Below are positions 26,448-34,649 of a DNA stretch of 64,000 bases, one piece after another (positions within the stretch are counted from its first letter, which is position 1; each line of letters opens with the position of its first letter). Origin of the DNA: Cyclobacteriaceae bacterium (GTDB lineage Bacteria; Bacteroidota; Bacteroidia; Cytophagales; Cyclobacteriaceae); the NCBI GenBank assembly GCA_013141055.1, contig JABFRS010000002.1, forward strand, positions 372,001 through 436,000. Reading direction: 5' to 3'. A model generated the notes under the pieces. The model saw only the letters and a list, made by a program, of their open reading frames with translations, did not search any database and was not told the origin of the DNA. Position numbers and translations under genes: made by a program.

Positions 26448-28241
26448 TTACTTAATGACCTTACCGGATTTATCAAAAACAGTGGTGAATATCTCACCTA
26501 ATGAGCTTTTAGTTTTCACAGAAAGTTCAAAAGTCTCAGGTGAGAAGAATAGCCCTGCTGGTATCTGGTCAAAGCCATAGTTTACACTCCAGGCCAGCCC
26601 TTCCTGCTTGTAAATCTTTACAATAGTAGCGGGGTACTTCTCTTTGATCTTTGTCTCAGAGTAATGGATAATGAATGTCACAAGTCCTTTCTCATCCTGA
26701 GCAGCATAGGCTTTTGCAAAGGGGACGTTTCTCCTCTTAAAAGCTTGTTTATCAACCAGATATGTTGATTTCAGTGGAGCTTTTCTCGATGGCAAAATCG
26801 GGTAAAAATATCCCGCTCCCAGTGAATCAGCATATTGCAATCCCACCGTAAACTTCTCTTCCTGAACAACCATTGGCTTGAACCTCGATGTCAAAGGCAC
26901 CTCCATAAACAAGGGAATAGAATCTGTTCCATTGATGATCCAGCGTAGTGACTCTGTACGTTTCTTAAGATCATTCTCCTGCTTCACGACCTCACGAATA
27001 GCATAATCCTTGGTGGTCTTTATCAGGCTTGCCAGAACAGCCGGTGTTCCATATGCTTTCGTAACAAAGTGCTTATAGTTCTCTGATTCCTCTTCAAGGT
27101 TGGCAGATTGTAAGAGTGCAGATACGCTGTCCATCTTCTTTGCAAGCTGGAGTTGTCGTTTAACAGCATCAATGTGCAATGATACTCTCATTGAGTCCTT
27201 TATTGAACGATCTTCAACGATCTGAGAACCATATTCAAGTTCTGAGATTTTCATTTCAAAGACCTTCAGTGGCATTGGCTGAGGATCAATTTTTTTCAAT
27301 TCAGGAAAAGCAATCTTCTGGCGAATCGCTACAAGATCTTTTTTCACGGACGTCGAATCTTTCTTAAGCTTTTGCTGAAGAGCATTGATCTCTCCATCCA
27401 TAGCCACAAGATTGTCCTTCATGGGGGTCATCTCCTTTTCAATAAACTCAAGGCTCTCAAGACTCCATCTTTTAAAGTCCCATATCTTAAGATCATCCTT
27501 GTAAAAGTCGGCGGGTGAATCACCATCCTTCTTAAAATCAACTATATTTTGTGGATCCAGATCCTGGTTATATCCGGTCTTGTCAAGTGCTTGCGCTGTC
27601 GCCTTGTAATCATTAAAGCTCATGTGACATGAATCATAAGCCTGAGCTATGTGTCCCAGATCAGTCACAAGCTTTTCGTCTGCTCTGAGAAGAAGTTCCT
27701 TGCGGCTTGGATAGCTTTTTTGGATGTCAGTGAATCTCTTTTGAGCATGATAATATGCGTTGCTGGCAGAGGTTAGCTGATACTTCATAGCAACGATCAT
27801 GGCACCGCGCTCTTTAAGCTTCAACCTGGTCTCCAGATCAAGCTTGGCGTCAGAGAGCGTAATATCGAATTTACCTGTTCTGAAATTGCGTCGACTGTAA
27901 ATCTCATAATACTCCTCATTGCGACTGAGCTCTTTTTCCGTCATGCCTTTATTGACCCTGTCAAAATAGAAGACAGCGGAATCCAGATTGGTCACCAAAG
28001 CTTTGGTTTCCTTAAGCATGTCCATTTTAGCGGCCTTTTCCTGATATACGATACCCAGGTAAAGGCTTGCATTCAAATGTTCGGGATTTTCCTTTACAAA
28101 TTTCTTAAGGAAAGGCTCTGCCTGATCGTATTGTTTTGCATTCAGTAGCACAAAGAGGTCTTTGTACTTGATTTTTTGCCCGAAGGCTGCAGAGGATAAA
28201 GTAATTAACAGAAAGGCAGAGAGGAGTGATTTAATATTCAT
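26448..28241 (-). CDS. Exported TPR-containing protein of unknown function
   Basis: A 597-aa protein with a signal peptide (LLITLSSAAFGQ). An N-terminal TPR-like unit (about 25-75, LNAKQYDQAEPFLKKFVKENPE then ASLYLGIVYQEKA) is followed by long helical stretches with many Lys/Asp/Glu (about 150-430), and then a beta-rich C-terminal portion (about 440-597). I do not recognise the family. It is convergent with the M1 peptidase gene and divergent from the tlpA-like gene, so it is a single-gene unit. Confidence 0.7.
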   Translation of the reverse strand: MNIKSLLSAFLLITLSSAAFGQKIKYKDLFVLLNAKQYDQAEPFLKKFVKENPEHLNASLYLGIVYQEKAAKMDMLKETKALVTNLDSAVFYFDRVNKGMTEKELSRNEEYYEIYSRRNFRTGKFDITLSDAKLDLETRLKLKERGAMIVAMKYQLTSASNAYYHAQKRFTDIQKSYPSRKELLLRADEKLVTDLGHIAQAYDSCHMSFNDYKATAQALDKTGYNQDLDPQNIVDFKKDGDSPADFYKDDLKIWDFKRWSLESLEFIEKEMTPMKDNLVAMDGEINALQQKLKKDSTSVKKDLVAIRQKIAFPELKKIDPQPMPLKVFEMKISELEYGSQIVEDRSIKDSMRVSLHIDAVKRQLQLAKKMDSVSALLQSANLEEESENYKHFVTKAYGTPAVLASLIKTTKDYAIREVVKQENDLKKRTESLRWIINGTDSIPLFMEVPLTSRFKPMVVQEEKFTVGLQYADSLGAGYFYPILPSRKAPLKSTYLVDKQAFKRRNVPFAKAYAAQDEKGLVTFIIHYSETKIKEKYPATIVKIYKQEGLAWSVNYGFDQIPAGLFFSPETFELSVKTKSSLGEIFTTVFDKSGKVIK

Positions 28242-28287
28242 TTTTGAATTCTAAATTGAAGCCAAATTACTCAAATAATCACATTTG

Positions 28288-28905
28288 ATGAATTACAAAG
28301 ACCGCTCCAAAATCATCTTTTTTAAGATTTTAAGTTTTTTTAAGCCGTTTGCACTGGTATTTCTCATCATTGCGCTGCTCCAGGCTACCGGATTGCTCAG
28401 CACCGTGTCCTATGCAGGCCAATGGGCCATTCTCCAGACGGGCTTAAAGGATGCTTCAGATGAAGTTTCTGATGCTGATGAAAAGTTCGATTATGAGTTT
28501 ACGATTAAGGATATGGAAGGCAACAAGATTGACTTCTCCAAATTCAGGAACAAGGTCCTTTTCATAAATGTGTGGGCGACATGGTGTGGTCCATGCCGTG
28601 CAGAAATGGCCAGCATTCAAAAGCTTTATGATAAAATCAATAAGGATAAAGTGACTTTCATTATGCTCTCAATGGATAGGGATAGTGACAAAGGAAAGAT
28701 TGTTAGTTATCTCAAAGGGAAAGGATTTACATTCGGAGCTTATCAGCCTTCTGGCTATCTGCCGAAGCAACTTCAGGTTCCCTCCATTCCTACCACCTTC
28801 ATTATCTCAAAGGCAGGAAATATTGTACGAAAGGAAGTAGGCAGTATGCGATATGACACTTCAAAGTTTCAGAAATTTCTTGAAGATCTGAGCGCCGGCC
28901 AATAG
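28288..28905 (+). CDS. Membrane-anchored TlpA/ResA-like thioredoxin
   Basis: A 205-aa protein starting at ATG 28288 (the frame also has a TTG at 28285). An N-terminal membrane helix at about 18-36 anchors it, with the thioredoxin domain outside the cytoplasm. The active site is WATWCGPCR (Cys100 and Cys103), followed by a cis-proline loop at VPSIPTTFII. Such proteins reduce or form disulfides in the periplasm, often for cytochrome maturation. It lies 18 bp before the fucose cluster on the same strand, but no functional link to sugar catabolism is evident. Confidence 0.87.
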   Translation: MNYKDRSKIIFFKILSFFKPFALVFLIIALLQATGLLSTVSYAGQWAILQTGLKDASDEVSDADEKFDYEFTIKDMEGNKIDFSKFRNKVLFINVWATWCGPCRAEMASIQKLYDKINKDKVTFIMLSMDRDSDKGKIVSYLKGKGFTFGAYQPSGYLPKQLQVPSIPTTFIISKAGNIVRKEVGSMRYDTSKFQKFLEDLSAGQ

Positions 28906-28922
28906 TCGATCTCTCTTTTAAT

Positions 28923-29702
28923 ATGATCTTTAGTCTATCCAAAAAAATAGCAGTCATCGCCGGTGGCGGGAGCGGTATTGGCAAAGCCATTGCTGAACGT
29001 TTTGCTTTGCAAGGAGCAATTGTTTGCATTGTTGATGTAAATGAATCAGCTGCCACAAATCTTGCTTCCTCTATTAACAATGAAGGAGGCAGCGCAATGG
29101 CACTTCAATGTAATGTCACAGATCAGGATTCAGTAATCAAAACGTTTGAGCAGATCGTTCAAACTTTCGGCAGAGTGGATATTCTTGTGAACAGCGTAGG
29201 CATCGCTAATATTGGTAAGTTGGAATCAACTTCTGAAGCAGATTTTGATAAGATCTTTCAGATCAATGTAAAGGGCACTTACAATACCATGTATGCGGCA
29301 ATCCAATACATGAAGAAGCAACAGAAGGCTGTCATTCTGAATATTGCTTCCATCGCTTCGATTGTTGGACTTGCTGATCGTTTTGCTTACAGCATGAGTA
29401 AAGGTGCTATTAGCAGCATGACACTCTCAGTAGCAAGAGATTACGTAAAAGAAGGCATCCGGTGTAACAGCATCTCTCCTGCCCGTGTCCATACTCCGTT
29501 TGTTGATGGTTTCCTGCAGGAAAATTATCCTGGCAAAGAGAAGGAAATCTTTGAAAAACTGTCTCAGCTTCAGCCTATTGGCCGTATGGGCAAACCGGAA
29601 GAAGTGGCTTATCTTGCATTATATCTGTGTTCGGATGAATCGGCCTTTGTAACAGGATGTGATTACCCGATCGATGGTGGCTTTATAAAACTCAATACCT
29701 GA
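28923..29702 (+). CDS. SDR oxidoreductase, likely 2-keto-3-deoxy-L-fuconate dehydrogenase
   Basis: A 259-aa classical short-chain dehydrogenase: AGGGSGIG (nucleotide loop, about 13-20), NSVGIAN (NNAG equivalent), the serine in LNIASIASI, YSMSKG (catalytic Tyr and Lys), and DYPIDGG near the end. In the non-phosphorylating L-fucose pathway, an SDR of this type oxidises 2-keto-3-deoxy-L-fuconate to the 2,4-diketo acid. The assignment rests on its place next to the FAH-type hydrolase and the sugar genes; the sequence alone only proves an SDR. Five bases separate it from the next gene. Confidence 0.82.
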   Translation: MIFSLSKKIAVIAGGGSGIGKAIAERFALQGAIVCIVDVNESAATNLASSINNEGGSAMALQCNVTDQDSVIKTFEQIVQTFGRVDILVNSVGIANIGKLESTSEADFDKIFQINVKGTYNTMYAAIQYMKKQQKAVILNIASIASIVGLADRFAYSMSKGAISSMTLSVARDYVKEGIRCNSISPARVHTPFVDGFLQENYPGKEKEIFEKLSQLQPIGRMGKPEEVAYLALYLCSDESAFVTGCDYPIDGGFIKLNT

Positions 29703-29706
29703 ACGC

Positions 29707-30549
29707 ATGAAGCTTGTACGCTATGGAGATCCAGGAGAAGAATTGCCGGGGATTCTATTAAAAGGAAAGATTGTCGATGTCGATGGCTTTGGTGAGGATT
29801 TCGGAGAGGAGTTCTTCAAGACTGATGGTGTCGGTCGACTTAAAAAATGGGTTGAGAAAAATCTCAAATCTCTTCATGTAAATACGGATCCTCAGCGATT
29901 CGGTCCACCGGTCATGAGGCCATCAAAGATAATATGCATTGGACTCAACTATGTTGATCATGCTCAGGAAGCAAACATGGAATTACCAAAAGAACCCATC
30001 CTGTTTTTTAAATCCACGAGTGCGCTGACAGGACCTAATGACAATCTAATCATTCCCAAGAACAGCGTTAAGACAGATTGGGAAGTAGAACTTGCTGTAG
30101 TCATCGGAAAAAAAGCTGCTTACATTTCAGAAGAAGAAGCGCCGAATCACATTGCTGGATATTGTCTTCACAATGATTACAGTGAAAGGGAATTTCAACT
30201 TGAGCGTGGTGGTCAATGGGTGAAAGGGAAAAGCTGTGATTCATTCGCTCCCTTGGGACCTTACCTTATGACTCCTGGAGAGATTCATGACATTAATAAT
30301 CTTAAAATGTGGCTGAAGGTCAACGGTAAAATGATGCAGGACAGCAATTCGAAGCATCTTGTTTTCAAAATTCCGTATCTGATAAGTTATATAAGCCAAT
30401 TTATGACTTTGCTTCCGGGAGACGTGATCTCTACAGGAACACCAGCAGGCGTTGGGATGGGGATGAAGCCTCCCCTCTATCTCAAAAAAGGTGATGTTGT
30501 TGAGTTAGGAATCGAAGGACTTGGCGAACAACGACAGGTAGCGATTTAG
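29707..30549 (+). CDS. FAH-family hydrolase, likely 2,4-diketo-3-deoxy-L-fuconate hydrolase
   Basis: A 280-aa protein of the fumarylacetoacetate hydrolase family. The N-terminal lid region (1-65) begins MKLVRYG, typical of the longer FAH members. The catalytic domain has CIGLNYVDHAQEA, FFKSTSALTGP, the metal-binding DWEVELAVVIG, HNDYSEREFQLER and STGTPAGVGMGM. In oxidative fucose or rhamnose pathways this enzyme splits the diketo acid to pyruvate and L-lactate. It lies between the SDR and the lactonase genes with gaps of 4-5 bp, so it is part of one operon. Confidence 0.87.
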   Translation: MKLVRYGDPGEELPGILLKGKIVDVDGFGEDFGEEFFKTDGVGRLKKWVEKNLKSLHVNTDPQRFGPPVMRPSKIICIGLNYVDHAQEANMELPKEPILFFKSTSALTGPNDNLIIPKNSVKTDWEVELAVVIGKKAAYISEEEAPNHIAGYCLHNDYSEREFQLERGGQWVKGKSCDSFAPLGPYLMTPGEIHDINNLKMWLKVNGKMMQDSNSKHLVFKIPYLISYISQFMTLLPGDVISTGTPAGVGMGMKPPLYLKKGDVVELGIEGLGEQRQVAI

Positions 30550-30554
30550 ACTCC

Positions 30555-31379
30555 ATGACTATTGACGCGCACCAGCATTTCTGGAACTATCAACCCCGTC
30601 GCGACACCTGGATAACAGAGGATATGAGTTTATTAAGGAGAGATTTCTTTCCCGAAGACCTGTCTCCTATTCTTAAGAAAAATAAAATTGAAGGTTGTGT
30701 CGCGGTCCAGGCAGATCAATCTGAAAAAGAAACCGACTTTCTAATCAGGTGTGCTAACCAGCATTCTTTCATAAAAGGAATTATTGGCTGGACCGATTTT
30801 CAATCTCCTGGTGTGCAGGCAAGGTTGGAATACTACTACCAGTTTCAGGAAATAAAAGGGTTTCGTCACATGCTCCAGTCAGAGTCAGACGAATTCATGA
30901 TGGATCAAAATTTCATGAATGGAATTCAGTACCTCGAACAGTACAATTTCACTTACGATATTGTTATTCATGCAGAACAGCTGGCAGCCACTCTGGCTTT
31001 TGTGAAGAAGTTTCCCAACCAGTCCTTTGTAATTGATCATCTTGCCAAACCACACATTCGTCAACAGCAATTAAAATCCTGGAAACAGGATCTTCAGCAG
31101 ATCGCAATGCATGAGAATGTTTATTGTAAAGTTTCAGGGCTAACAACAGAAGCTGACTGGAAGAACTGGAAGGTAACAGACTTCAAACCGTATCTTGAAA
31201 CAGTGCTGGAAGCTTTTGGACCAAAGCGATTAATGTATGGATCAGACTGGCCTGTATGCCTGCTGGCAGCCGAATATGAAGATCAGCTTGCGATTGTCAA
31301 GCAGTTTATAGAGCCACTATCTCCATCCGAAAAAAAATTGATCATGGGCGACAATGCCGTGCGTTTTTATCATCTTTAA
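30555..31379 (+). CDS. Amidohydrolase_2 family lactonase, likely L-fuconolactonase
   Basis: A 274-aa TIM-barrel metal hydrolase: TIDAHQHFWNY at the N-terminus (HxH), DWTDFQSP-like loop region GIIGWTDFQ, FVIDHLAKP (metal His), VYCKVSGL and YGSDWPVC (catalytic Asp). This is the cog3618 type that includes L-fucono- and L-rhamnono-lactonases, which open the sugar lactone to the acid. The order in the operon and the neighbouring fucose permease support fucono-lactone as substrate. Confidence 0.85.
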   Translation: MTIDAHQHFWNYQPRRDTWITEDMSLLRRDFFPEDLSPILKKNKIEGCVAVQADQSEKETDFLIRCANQHSFIKGIIGWTDFQSPGVQARLEYYYQFQEIKGFRHMLQSESDEFMMDQNFMNGIQYLEQYNFTYDIVIHAEQLAATLAFVKKFPNQSFVIDHLAKPHIRQQQLKSWKQDLQQIAMHENVYCKVSGLTTEADWKNWKVTDFKPYLETVLEAFGPKRLMYGSDWPVCLLAAEYEDQLAIVKQFIEPLSPSEKKLIMGDNAVRFYHL

Positions 31380-31411
31380 TCATCGAATTATTTTAATAAC
31401 AATATCCCTGG

Positions 31412-32179
31412 ATGGATCTTCATTTAAAAAATAAAGTATTTCTCGTTTCCGGTGGTGCTAAAGGAATTGGAAAGGCTGTATGTCTTCAGCTTCTGGAAGA
31501 GGGTGCTGTGCCCGTAATTCTGGACAAGGATGAAACAGCGGGAAAAGCGTTTACAAAGGAATTCCCACGCGCACATTTTATCGCGATCGATCTCAATGAT
31601 GAATTTGCCTGCAAGAAAGCAATTGACAAAGCAGATAAGACACTTGGACACATTGATGGTCTGGTGAATAATGCAGGAGGTAATGACAGTGTAGGTTTAG
31701 AGAAAGGCACTCCCCAGAAGTTTCTTCAATCTCTAACTAATAACATTGGTCATTATTATTTCCTCGCACATCACATACTCTCCTATCTGAAGAAATCCCA
31801 TGGAAGTATTGTTAATGTAAGTTCGAAAGTCGCGCTGGCAGGACAGGGAAACACTTCAGGGTACGCTGCAGCAAAAGGTGGAATAATGGCCTTAACACGT
31901 GAATGGGCAGCAGAACTTTCACCCTTTTCTATCCGCGTAAATGCAGTTGTGCCAGCAGAAGTCTGGACTCCGATGTATGAGACTTGGTTAAAATCATTTC
32001 CCGATCCATTGAATAAGAAACTTCAAATTGAAAGTAAAATTCCGCTGGGCAATCGGATGACAACGCCTGAAGAGATTGCCAACATGATTGTATTTCTCCT
32101 GTCGGATCGTTGTAGTCATGTCACAGGCCAATGGATCAGTCCGGATGGTGGATATGTACATCTTGATCGTTCTCTCTAG
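31412..32179 (+). CDS. SDR oxidoreductase, likely L-fucose dehydrogenase
   Basis: A 255-aa short-chain dehydrogenase: VSGGAKGIGKA (9-23 region), NNAGGND, NVSSKVALAGQGNTSGYAAAKGG with catalytic Ser, Tyr and Lys, and the tail SPDGGYVHLDRSL. The segments HYYFLAHHILSYLK, GQGNTSGYAAAKG and the VHLDR end closely resemble what I know of Burkholderia-type L-fucose dehydrogenases. It should oxidise L-fucose to L-fucono-lactone, the first pathway step, while the other SDR (28923) does a later step. It is separated by 32 bp from the lactonase gene. Confidence 0.85.
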   Translation: MDLHLKNKVFLVSGGAKGIGKAVCLQLLEEGAVPVILDKDETAGKAFTKEFPRAHFIAIDLNDEFACKKAIDKADKTLGHIDGLVNNAGGNDSVGLEKGTPQKFLQSLTNNIGHYYFLAHHILSYLKKSHGSIVNVSSKVALAGQGNTSGYAAAKGGIMALTREWAAELSPFSIRVNAVVPAEVWTPMYETWLKSFPDPLNKKLQIESKIPLGNRMTTPEEIANMIVFLLSDRCSHVTGQWISPDGGYVHLDRSL

Positions 32180-32198
32180 TGCTTAAGCTTTAAAACGA

Positions 32199-33548
32199 AT
32201 GACTCTACCCTCAACAGAAAATACCAACTCAGGATCAGGACAAGCATCAGACAAAAGCTATCTGATTCCATTCATTCTGGTAACAAGTCTTTTCTTTCTT
32301 TGGGGTGTGGCGAATAGTTTAAATGGAACACTCATTCGTCATTTTCAAACTGCATTATCACTTTCAAAAGCACAGGCAGGATTTATTGATACCGCTTTTT
32401 ACATGGGATATTTTACCATGGCACTTCCGGCTGGCTTTCTACTCAATAGAATTGGTTATAAGAAGGGTATTATCATTGGCCTGCTTCTTTTTGCATTAGG
32501 TGCATCTCTTTTCTACCCTGCAGCAGAAGTTCGTGTTTATGCATTCTTTCTTGCAGCACTATATATTCTCGCTTGTGGCTTGGCATTTTTAGAAACAGCT
32601 GCTAATCCTTACGTCATCGTATTAGGGGATTCTGATTCAGCGACAAAGAGAATAAATTTTGCCCAGTCATTTAATGGATTGAGTACCATTCTCGGCCCCA
32701 TGATTGGAAGTCTTTTCATTTACAGCTCAGTTGAGTACACCAATACAATGCTGGATTCGATGCCCGCAGCCCAGGCCGAAGCAATCAGAATTTCAGAAGC
32801 TCATTCTGTTCAGGGACCATATCTGATGCTGGCAGGTGTTGTGTTATTCATCGCAATTCTTTTTTCATTGGTAAAAATGCCAGAGATATCTTCCCCATCG
32901 GAGTCGACTGCATCCATGAAAGGTATCTTCAGACACAGGCATCTCATTTTCGGCATCCTTGCGCAATTCTTTTATGTTGGAGCCCAAGCTTCGATCTGGG
33001 GATACGTTGTTGATCTCAAGCTCTTCATGTCTCATGACGTAGATCTGGGAATTGTAAGAACATTGTACCAGATATCAAGTGAGATGACTCCTACTCAAAT
33101 CGCAGGTTTTCATGCCTCCTTTGGTTCAGCACTCTTTATGCTGGGCAGATTTTTTGGTACCTGGCTTCTTACAAAGTTTGCAGCGAACAAGCTTCTGGCT
33201 GTCTATGCTTTCATATGTCTTGTTCTATTAGGATTTGCATGGATGAATACAGGATTGATTGCATTCTCAGCAGTACTTCTAACGTACTTCTTTATGTCCA
33301 TTATGTTTCCGACAATTTTCTCACTTGCTATTAAAGATCTTGGTAGTCAGGTGAAACTCGGATCTTCATTGGTAATTATGGCAATTGTTGGAGGCGCAGT
33401 GCTTGCACCCGTTACTGGCTGGATCTCATCCACCGGAATGCAGAATGCCCTGATTGTTCCCTGGATAGGATTTTCATTTATCATGTTCTTTGGTTTGAAA
33501 GGATATAGCGTCCGGCCCCAGTCTCCAACTTTCAACTCCACAAATTAA
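32199..33548 (+). CDS. fucP: L-fucose:proton symporter (MFS, FucP type)
   Basis: A 449-aa permease with about 12 membrane segments. FucP/GluP landmarks are FFLWGVANSLNGTLIRHFQTAL in the first helix region (Trp-Gly-Val, Asn), ETAANPYVIVLGD in helix 4, and RINFAQSFNGLSTILGPMIG in helix 5. It imports L-fucose across the inner membrane, providing the substrate for the dehydrogenase encoded just upstream. It starts 19 bp after that gene and two bases before the mutarotase gene, so it is in the same operon. Confidence 0.92.
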   Translation: MTLPSTENTNSGSGQASDKSYLIPFILVTSLFFLWGVANSLNGTLIRHFQTALSLSKAQAGFIDTAFYMGYFTMALPAGFLLNRIGYKKGIIIGLLLFALGASLFYPAAEVRVYAFFLAALYILACGLAFLETAANPYVIVLGDSDSATKRINFAQSFNGLSTILGPMIGSLFIYSSVEYTNTMLDSMPAAQAEAIRISEAHSVQGPYLMLAGVVLFIAILFSLVKMPEISSPSESTASMKGIFRHRHLIFGILAQFFYVGAQASIWGYVVDLKLFMSHDVDLGIVRTLYQISSEMTPTQIAGFHASFGSALFMLGRFFGTWLLTKFAANKLLAVYAFICLVLLGFAWMNTGLIAFSAVLLTYFFMSIMFPTIFSLAIKDLGSQVKLGSSLVIMAIVGGAVLAPVTGWISSTGMQNALIVPWIGFSFIMFFGLKGYSVRPQSPTFNSTN

Positions 33549-33549
33549 T

Positions 33550-33879
33550 ATGCTGCGCTACTGCTTCGCACTTGATCTTAAAGACGATCCAAAACTGATC
33601 GATGAATACGATGCATATCATAAAAAAGTATGGCCTGAGATTGTTTCAACCATGAAAGAGGCCGGGATCAAACATCTGGAAATTTACAGAACCGGAAACA
33701 GGCTGTTCATGGTCATGGAAACAAAAGATAATTTCTCGTTGATCAGAAAAGGGGAAACGGACGCAATCAATTCAAAAGTTCAGGAGTGGGAAAAACTAAT
33801 GTGGAATTATCAGCAAGCCTTACCAAACTCAAAACCCGGGGAGAAGTGGGTACTGATGACAAAAATATTTACACTTTAA
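33550..33879 (+). CDS. Sugar mutarotase of the RhaM family (probable L-fucose mutarotase)
   Basis: A 109-aa dimeric alpha+beta barrel-type protein. RYCFALDLKDDP, the histidine in YDAYHKKVWPEI, HLEIYRTGNRLFMVME and the C-terminal W(V)LMTKIF correspond to L-rhamnose mutarotase. In fucose clusters this family interconverts alpha and beta fucose before dehydrogenation. It is the last gene of the operon and its stop overlaps the convergent sirtuin stop by four bases. Confidence 0.87.
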   Translation: MLRYCFALDLKDDPKLIDEYDAYHKKVWPEIVSTMKEAGIKHLEIYRTGNRLFMVMETKDNFSLIRKGETDAINSKVQEWEKLMWNYQQALPNSKPGEKWVLMTKIFTL

Positions 33880-34568
33880 TCTTTCAATTTTAATTTCTCT
33901 TTCAGCATTTTCATTCCCACACTTGCTTTCTCCTGAATAAAAAAAGTATTGTGAATGTTCCTCATCTCCGGTGTTTTAGGATCCACAATATATTTCGGAG
34001 TATCATAAAGGACGTAGTCAATCAAACCTGCTGCAGGATACACTGCCATTGAAGTTCCTACCACAACAAAAATATCAGCGGTTGATACAATAGCAGCGGC
34101 AACTTCAATCATTGGAACCATCTCTCCGAACCAAACAATGTTAGGCCTTAGCTGCGAGCCTCTTTCACACTTATCGCCCATCCTTAATTCCCATCCCTTG
34201 ATTGGATAGATCAATGTTTCATCCATTGTGCTGCGGGATTCAAACAGACTGCCATGAAGATGAAGTACTTTCGTTGAGCCTGCTCTTTCATGCAGATTAT
34301 CAACGTTTTGAGTGATAATTGTCACATCAAAATCACTCTCCATCTCCGCAAGGATCTCATGGCCGCGATTGGGCTTTACTTCCAGTGCCTTCTTCCTTCT
34401 TTGATTATAAAAGTCAAGGACGAGCGCCTGGTTCTTGTGCCATCCTTCCGGCGTTGCCACATCTTCCACCCGATGTCCTTCCCACAAACCACCCGCATCA
34501 CGGAATGTAGGAATGCCACTCTCCGCACTAATGCCTGCTCCGGAAAGAACAACCAGTTTTTGCATCAT
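33876..34568 (-). CDS. cobB: NAD-dependent protein deacylase (sirtuin)
   Basis: A 230-aa class III sirtuin, normal for CobB of this phylum. NAD-binding GAGISAESGIPTFRD opens the fold (about 9-23). TQNVDNLHERAG and LHLHGS carry the NAD-contacting residues and catalytic histidine. RPNIVWFGEMVP and VVGTSMAVYPAAG follow. The zinc tetra-cysteine module is not obvious; only CERGS near the centre suggests part of it, so it may be the zinc-less type. It removes acyl groups from lysines, for instance on acyl-CoA synthetases. It is convergent with the fucose operon. Confidence 0.9.
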   Translation of the reverse strand: MMQKLVVLSGAGISAESGIPTFRDAGGLWEGHRVEDVATPEGWHKNQALVLDFYNQRRKKALEVKPNRGHEILAEMESDFDVTIITQNVDNLHERAGSTKVLHLHGSLFESRSTMDETLIYPIKGWELRMGDKCERGSQLRPNIVWFGEMVPMIEVAAAIVSTADIFVVVGTSMAVYPAAGLIDYVLYDTPKYIVDPKTPEMRNIHNTFFIQEKASVGMKMLKEKLKLKD

Positions 34569-34649
34569 CGTATTGGTATGAATTCAATAAGCAACGTGAT
34601 AACTTCTGACAACTCTCATCATCACATTACTACAATATCAATTTTGAAA

